DNA of 64,000 bases from DATFYM01 sp035315065. Lineage in GTDB: Bacteria; Acidobacteriota; Terriglobia; UBA7540. The notes under the pieces were generated by a model. The model was not told the origin of the DNA. It ran no database searches and saw nothing but the letters and a program-made list of their open reading frames with translations. The stretch lies in NCBI GenBank assembly GCA_035315065.1, contig DATFYM010000026.1, forward strand, positions 17,683-81,682. Reading direction: 5' to 3'. Positions 61,436 to 64,000 of the stretch are shown here, one piece after another. A program made the position numbers and the translations under genes. Every line of letters starts with the position of its first letter. The stretch's first letter is position 1.

Positions 61436-61507
61436 GGGTAGACGGTAGATGGTAGACGGCATATGGGCGGTCTTCCCCATATGCTGTCTACCATCTACCG
61501 TCTACCC
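61436..61507. repeat. Near-perfect 33-bp inverted repeat, GTAGACGG family
   Basis: Left GGGGTAGACGGTAGATGGTA (to 61467), right CCCCATATGCTGTCTACCAT (61475-61507). One or two mismatches over about 33 bases. Shares its GGCATATGGGC centre with 37166-37232. Located between the ROK gene and the transhydrogenase. Confidence 0.88.
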
Positions 61508-61563
61508 CTATTCTGACTCTGCTTCCTGGCTCCTGACTCCTATCTTCTCTTCGATTTTCGAAC

Positions 61564-62952
61564 CTAAAGTCTGGCCAGCTTATTCAGTCCGTTGAACGCT
61601 GCCGCCTTGTAACACTCGGCCAGCGTCGGATAATTGAAAACGGTATCCACGAAGTACTGCACGGTTCCCTTGAGAATCACAACCGCTTGCCCGATGTGAA
61701 GCAACTCCGACGCGCCCTCACCGATGATGTGTACTCCCAGGATCTCCTTCGTCTCGCGGTGGAAGATCAGCTTCAGCCGGCCGGTGGTATCGCCGCGAAT
61801 CTGGCCGCGCGCGATCTCACGGTAGTAGCCCACGCCCACCTCGTAAGGCACATCTTCATCGGTGAGCTGCTCTTCCGTCTTGCCGATGAAGGAAATCTCC
61901 GGGATGGTGTAAATGCCGTAAGGATAGTTCGCCGGATTCGACTTCGCCGGCAGACCCAGGGCGCGAGCCGCCGCCACGCGGCCCTGCTCCATGGAGACCG
62001 AGGCCAGGCTGGGGAATCCGATCACGTCTCCGGCGGCGTAAATGTTGGGCTGGCTTGTCTGATAGTCCTCGTTCACGGCGATCCGGCCGCGCTTGTCAGC
62101 TTCCAGGCCCGCCGCTGCCAGGTTCAGGTCGTCGACGTTGCCCTGGCGGCCCACGGCAAACAGCAGCGCGTCACCCGAGATTTTCTTCTTGCTCATCAGG
62201 TTGGCCACCACCTTGCCGTCCGGCGTGGCTTCCACACTTTCCACTTCCTCGTTCATGCGCAACGTCACGCGGCTGTCGCGCAGATGGTAGGAAAGCGCCT
62301 CGATGATCTCGGCGTCGGCGAACTCGAGCAGGCGGGGTCGCTTCTCGATCAGGATCACGCGCACGCCCAACGTCGCGAACATGCTGGTGTACTCCACTCC
62401 GATCACTCCGCCGCCCACCACGATCAGGGTCTTGGGGATTTCCGGGATGCTCAGAATGGCGTCGCTATCGACAATAGTGCGGCCGTTGAGCGGCACCTTA
62501 GGGGAAACCGCCGGCTTGGTGCCGGTGGCGATGATGATCTTGTCGGCCTCCAGATCGGATTGCCCGCGCGCGCTCTGCACGCGAACGTGAGTTGCGTCGA
62601 CGAAGCTCGCTGTGCCGCTGATCACCTCGATGCCGTTGCGCGAAAGCTGCGCCTGGGTGACGTCGATCTCGGTCTTGATGACGTGCTGCACGCGGAACGC
62701 CAGGTCCGCCACCGTGATCTTCTCCTTCACCCGGTAGTTCATGCCGTAGATGCCCTGATACTGGTACCCGGAGAGATGCAGCACGGCCTCGCGGATGGTC
62801 TTGCTGGGAATCGTGCCGGTGTTGATGCAGGCGCCGCCCACCACTTCCCGGCGCTCGATGAGGGCGACGTGCCGTCCGGCCTTCGCGCCTTGAATGGCGG
62901 ACCGCTGGCCTGCCGGTCCGGAGCCGATCACGATGAGATCGTATTTGTCCAT
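61564..62952 (-). CDS. sthA: Soluble pyridine nucleotide transhydrogenase
   Basis: 462-residue FAD flavoprotein of the lipoamide-dehydrogenase family: FAD site LIVIGSGPAGQRSA, GGACINTGTIPSKT (a single Cys in place of CxxxxC), pyridine-nucleotide site VVGGGVIGVEYTSMFATLG, YAAGDVIGFPSLASVS and C-terminal YPTLAECYKAAAFNGLNKL. The lack of the second Cys and the length fit SthA, which moves hydride between NADPH and NAD+ in the cytosol. Weak ribosome binding site at 62952. Confidence 0.92.
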   Translation of the reverse strand: MDKYDLIVIGSGPAGQRSAIQGAKAGRHVALIERREVVGGACINTGTIPSKTIREAVLHLSGYQYQGIYGMNYRVKEKITVADLAFRVQHVIKTEIDVTQAQLSRNGIEVISGTASFVDATHVRVQSARGQSDLEADKIIIATGTKPAVSPKVPLNGRTIVDSDAILSIPEIPKTLIVVGGGVIGVEYTSMFATLGVRVILIEKRPRLLEFADAEIIEALSYHLRDSRVTLRMNEEVESVEATPDGKVVANLMSKKKISGDALLFAVGRQGNVDDLNLAAAGLEADKRGRIAVNEDYQTSQPNIYAAGDVIGFPSLASVSMEQGRVAAARALGLPAKSNPANYPYGIYTIPEISFIGKTEEQLTDEDVPYEVGVGYYREIARGQIRGDTTGRLKLIFHRETKEILGVHIIGEGASELLHIGQAVVILKGTVQYFVDTVFNYPTLAECYKAAAFNGLNKLARL

Positions 62953-63523
62953 GTTGGAGGCCTGCGCTCAACCCCGTTTCGTCTGCCCGCTTCCGAGGTA
63001 GGATCATACGGCAGGCGCGCCGCGGTTTCAAGCGCGGGATTTTCGGGGGCGCCGACACAAAAAGTGGGAGGAATCCACAGATTACACAGAAGGAAGAGCA
63101 AAGGCTTAGGACCCGGTCTATCTGAATACCGCGGTTCCTCCGTCTTCTAATCTATGCAATCTGCGAAATCTGTGGATTCTCCTTACTTTCTTGCCACACT
63201 CGATTCTCGGGGGCTTGCTGCTTGAGACGGAATTCGCAATATGCGAGGATGAGGACGGTGATTTCGTCTTGGTTCGCCACGTGTTGACGCACGGCGAATA
63301 CGACCGGGGGAAATGAACCAATGACTGCAACCACCAGACTGAACGTTATAAGGAGATACTGAAAACTCTCATGCATGTCATTCTGAGCGCAGCGAAGAAT
63401 CTCTCTTCAATTCCGCCGAGGGGCAAAAACAAAGAGAGATTCTTCGCTGCGCTCAGAATGACATGCGAACTGACTTCTGACGCCATGTATAGCTTTGCAC
63501 CTCCCGCAGTGAAAGCCGGTAAG
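62953..63523. other. Intergenic region with two inverted repeats
   Basis: First, GGAATCCACAGATTACACAG (63070-63089) against AATCTGCGAAATCTGTGGAT (63158-63177). Second, a perfect 33-base inverted repeat described separately. No gene is supported. Confidence 0.6.
63373..63466. repeat. Perfect 33-bp inverted repeat, GTCATTCTGAGCGCAGCGAA family
   Basis: 63373-63405 and 63434-63466 are exact reverse complements; the arms read GCATGTCATTCTGAGCGCAG and then CGAAGAATCTCTC. I recognise this sequence as a widely dispersed bacterial repeat (often seen as HSERSEES peptides in spurious ORFs), not specific to this genome. It stands upstream of the HigA-like gene, where a HigB gene would normally be. Confidence 0.88.
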
Positions 63524-63923
63524 ATGATTACTCGCCACGCCAAGGAGTATCAGCGGCTGCTCGACGCGAACCTGCCGCACGTCATCGAGACCGAGGAGGA
63601 GAACGAGTACTACCGCAAGGTGCTCGAAGGGCTCGCCGCTCGCTCCAGCACACTGACGCCGGCGGAGGAGAGGCTGGCCGACTTGCTGACCCTGCTGATC
63701 GAGGATTTTGAGGAGCGCCACTACGCGCTGCGGCGGGCCTCACCTGTAGAAGCCCTGCTCGAACTCATGCGTGCCAACAACCTCAAGCAAAAGGACTTGG
63801 TAGACAGCCTTCCGCACACCCGGTATCGCTTCGGAAGTGATAAAGGGCAAGCGCCACCTCACCCTCGAGCACATCCGTCGGCTGAGCGAGCGGTTCCATG
63901 TCTCCCCGGAGTTGTTCCTGTAA
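63524..63923 (+). pseudogene. HigA-like antitoxin, frameshifted
   Basis: Helical N-terminus (HAKEYQRLLDANLPHVIETEEENEYYRKVLEGL), then LLELMRANNLKQKDLVDS begins the HTH of HigA. After about 63810 the frame is lost; the +1 frame reads SEVIKGKRHLTLEHIRRLSERFHVSPELFL to a stop at 63921-63923, the usual HigA ending. So a one-base change disrupts the gene (or the assembly). The toxin gene expected upstream is missing. Confidence 0.65.
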
Positions 63924-64000
63924 GTTCGGGGTGAGAACCCCGTAATCATGTATAATCCGGGTGAGAATTCGGACTGATGAGTCCTGATCTTTACATCATT

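Noticed and set aside
59229..61448. 739-codon plus-strand frame opposite the lipoprotein and ROK genes.
   Set aside because: Antisense shadow; both minus-strand genes have clear motifs and ribosome binding sites.
63970..64000. CTGATGAGTCC near the right end, which resembles the conserved core of a hammerhead ribozyme.
   Set aside because: The window ends before a second strand of stem II or the GAAA segment could be seen, and no closing stems are visible. Eleven bases alone are not enough.

Overview
ORGANISM. The window looks like a chromosomal stretch from an Acidobacteriota genome, most likely of the Solibacter/Bryobacter type. Four reasons support this: four tandem ~810-residue MacB/FtsX permeases of the orphan-permease (ADOP) kind without an ATPase gene; a carboxypeptidase-regulatory-domain plus TonB-dependent barrel receptor; Tat-exported DUF362 and UxuA-like proteins; and very repeat-rich intergenic DNA. 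No rRNA, tRNA or CRISPR array was seen. Taxonomy is an inference from gene content only.

LAYOUT. 0.1-4.2 kb (minus): DUF362 protein, a hypothetical protein and a Tat-exported UxuA-like TIM barrel. 4.2-6.2 kb: non-coding, with a ~150-bp degenerate tandem repeat and a duplicated block. 6.4-7.2 kb: TumE/DUF6516 + HTH module between direct repeats. 7.6-13.5 kb: relics of an ECF sigma factor, then a very large Ser/Thr kinase - SIR2-like - STAND NTPase - HEAT-repeat gene broken by one frameshift. 13.9-18.2 kb: toxin-antitoxin island (UPF0175/DUF3368, two near-identical VapBC pairs, a RelB-like orphan, a HicB-like orphan) interrupted by repeat DNA. 18.2-22.5 kb: MFS transporter and TonB-type receptor. 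22.8-27.1 kb (plus): redox-signalling trio (response regulator fused to a thioredoxin-reductase-like flavoprotein, cNMP-domain histidine kinase, ferredoxin reductase-like flavoprotein). 27.6-32.1 kb: hemL-like, hemE and a HemY-type protoporphyrinogen oxidase. 32.6-37.1 kb: P1B ATPase, then a translationally coupled Hsp70-like protein/PPK2 pair. 37.2-47.4 kb: four ADOP permeases. 47.9-51.6 kb: DUF5678-like/retropepsin-like pair, truncated PDZ-7TM protein, frameshifted STGPRT gene. 51.9-58 kb: giant seven-PAS hybrid histidine kinase. 58-63 kb (minus): small hypothetical, alpha/beta hydrolase, sugar-binding lipoprotein, ROK kinase, soluble transhydrogenase. 63.5 kb: frameshifted HigA-like antitoxin.

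MOST NOTABLE SIGNALS. (1) Most intergenic gaps hold a hairpin or half-hairpin whose arms are slipped tandem copies of a 6-13 base unit. At least ten unit families occur, they can be nested, and they run into the ends of genes (hemE, the hydrolase and the ROK gene stop inside them; the giant kinase N-terminus is read from them). (2) The kinase-SIR2-STAND-HEAT protein has an intact kinase but a SIR2-like domain lacking the expected Asn and His, an architecture reminiscent of bacterial conflict/defence systems. (3) The redox trio suggests a flavin-based signalling circuit in which the TrxR-like domain lacks its CxxC.

LIMITS. Everything was read by eye without alignment or database searches. Family names rest on motifs and domain order, frameshifts could be assembly errors, and starts were moved where a ribosome binding site, signal peptide or repeat boundary made this reasonable.
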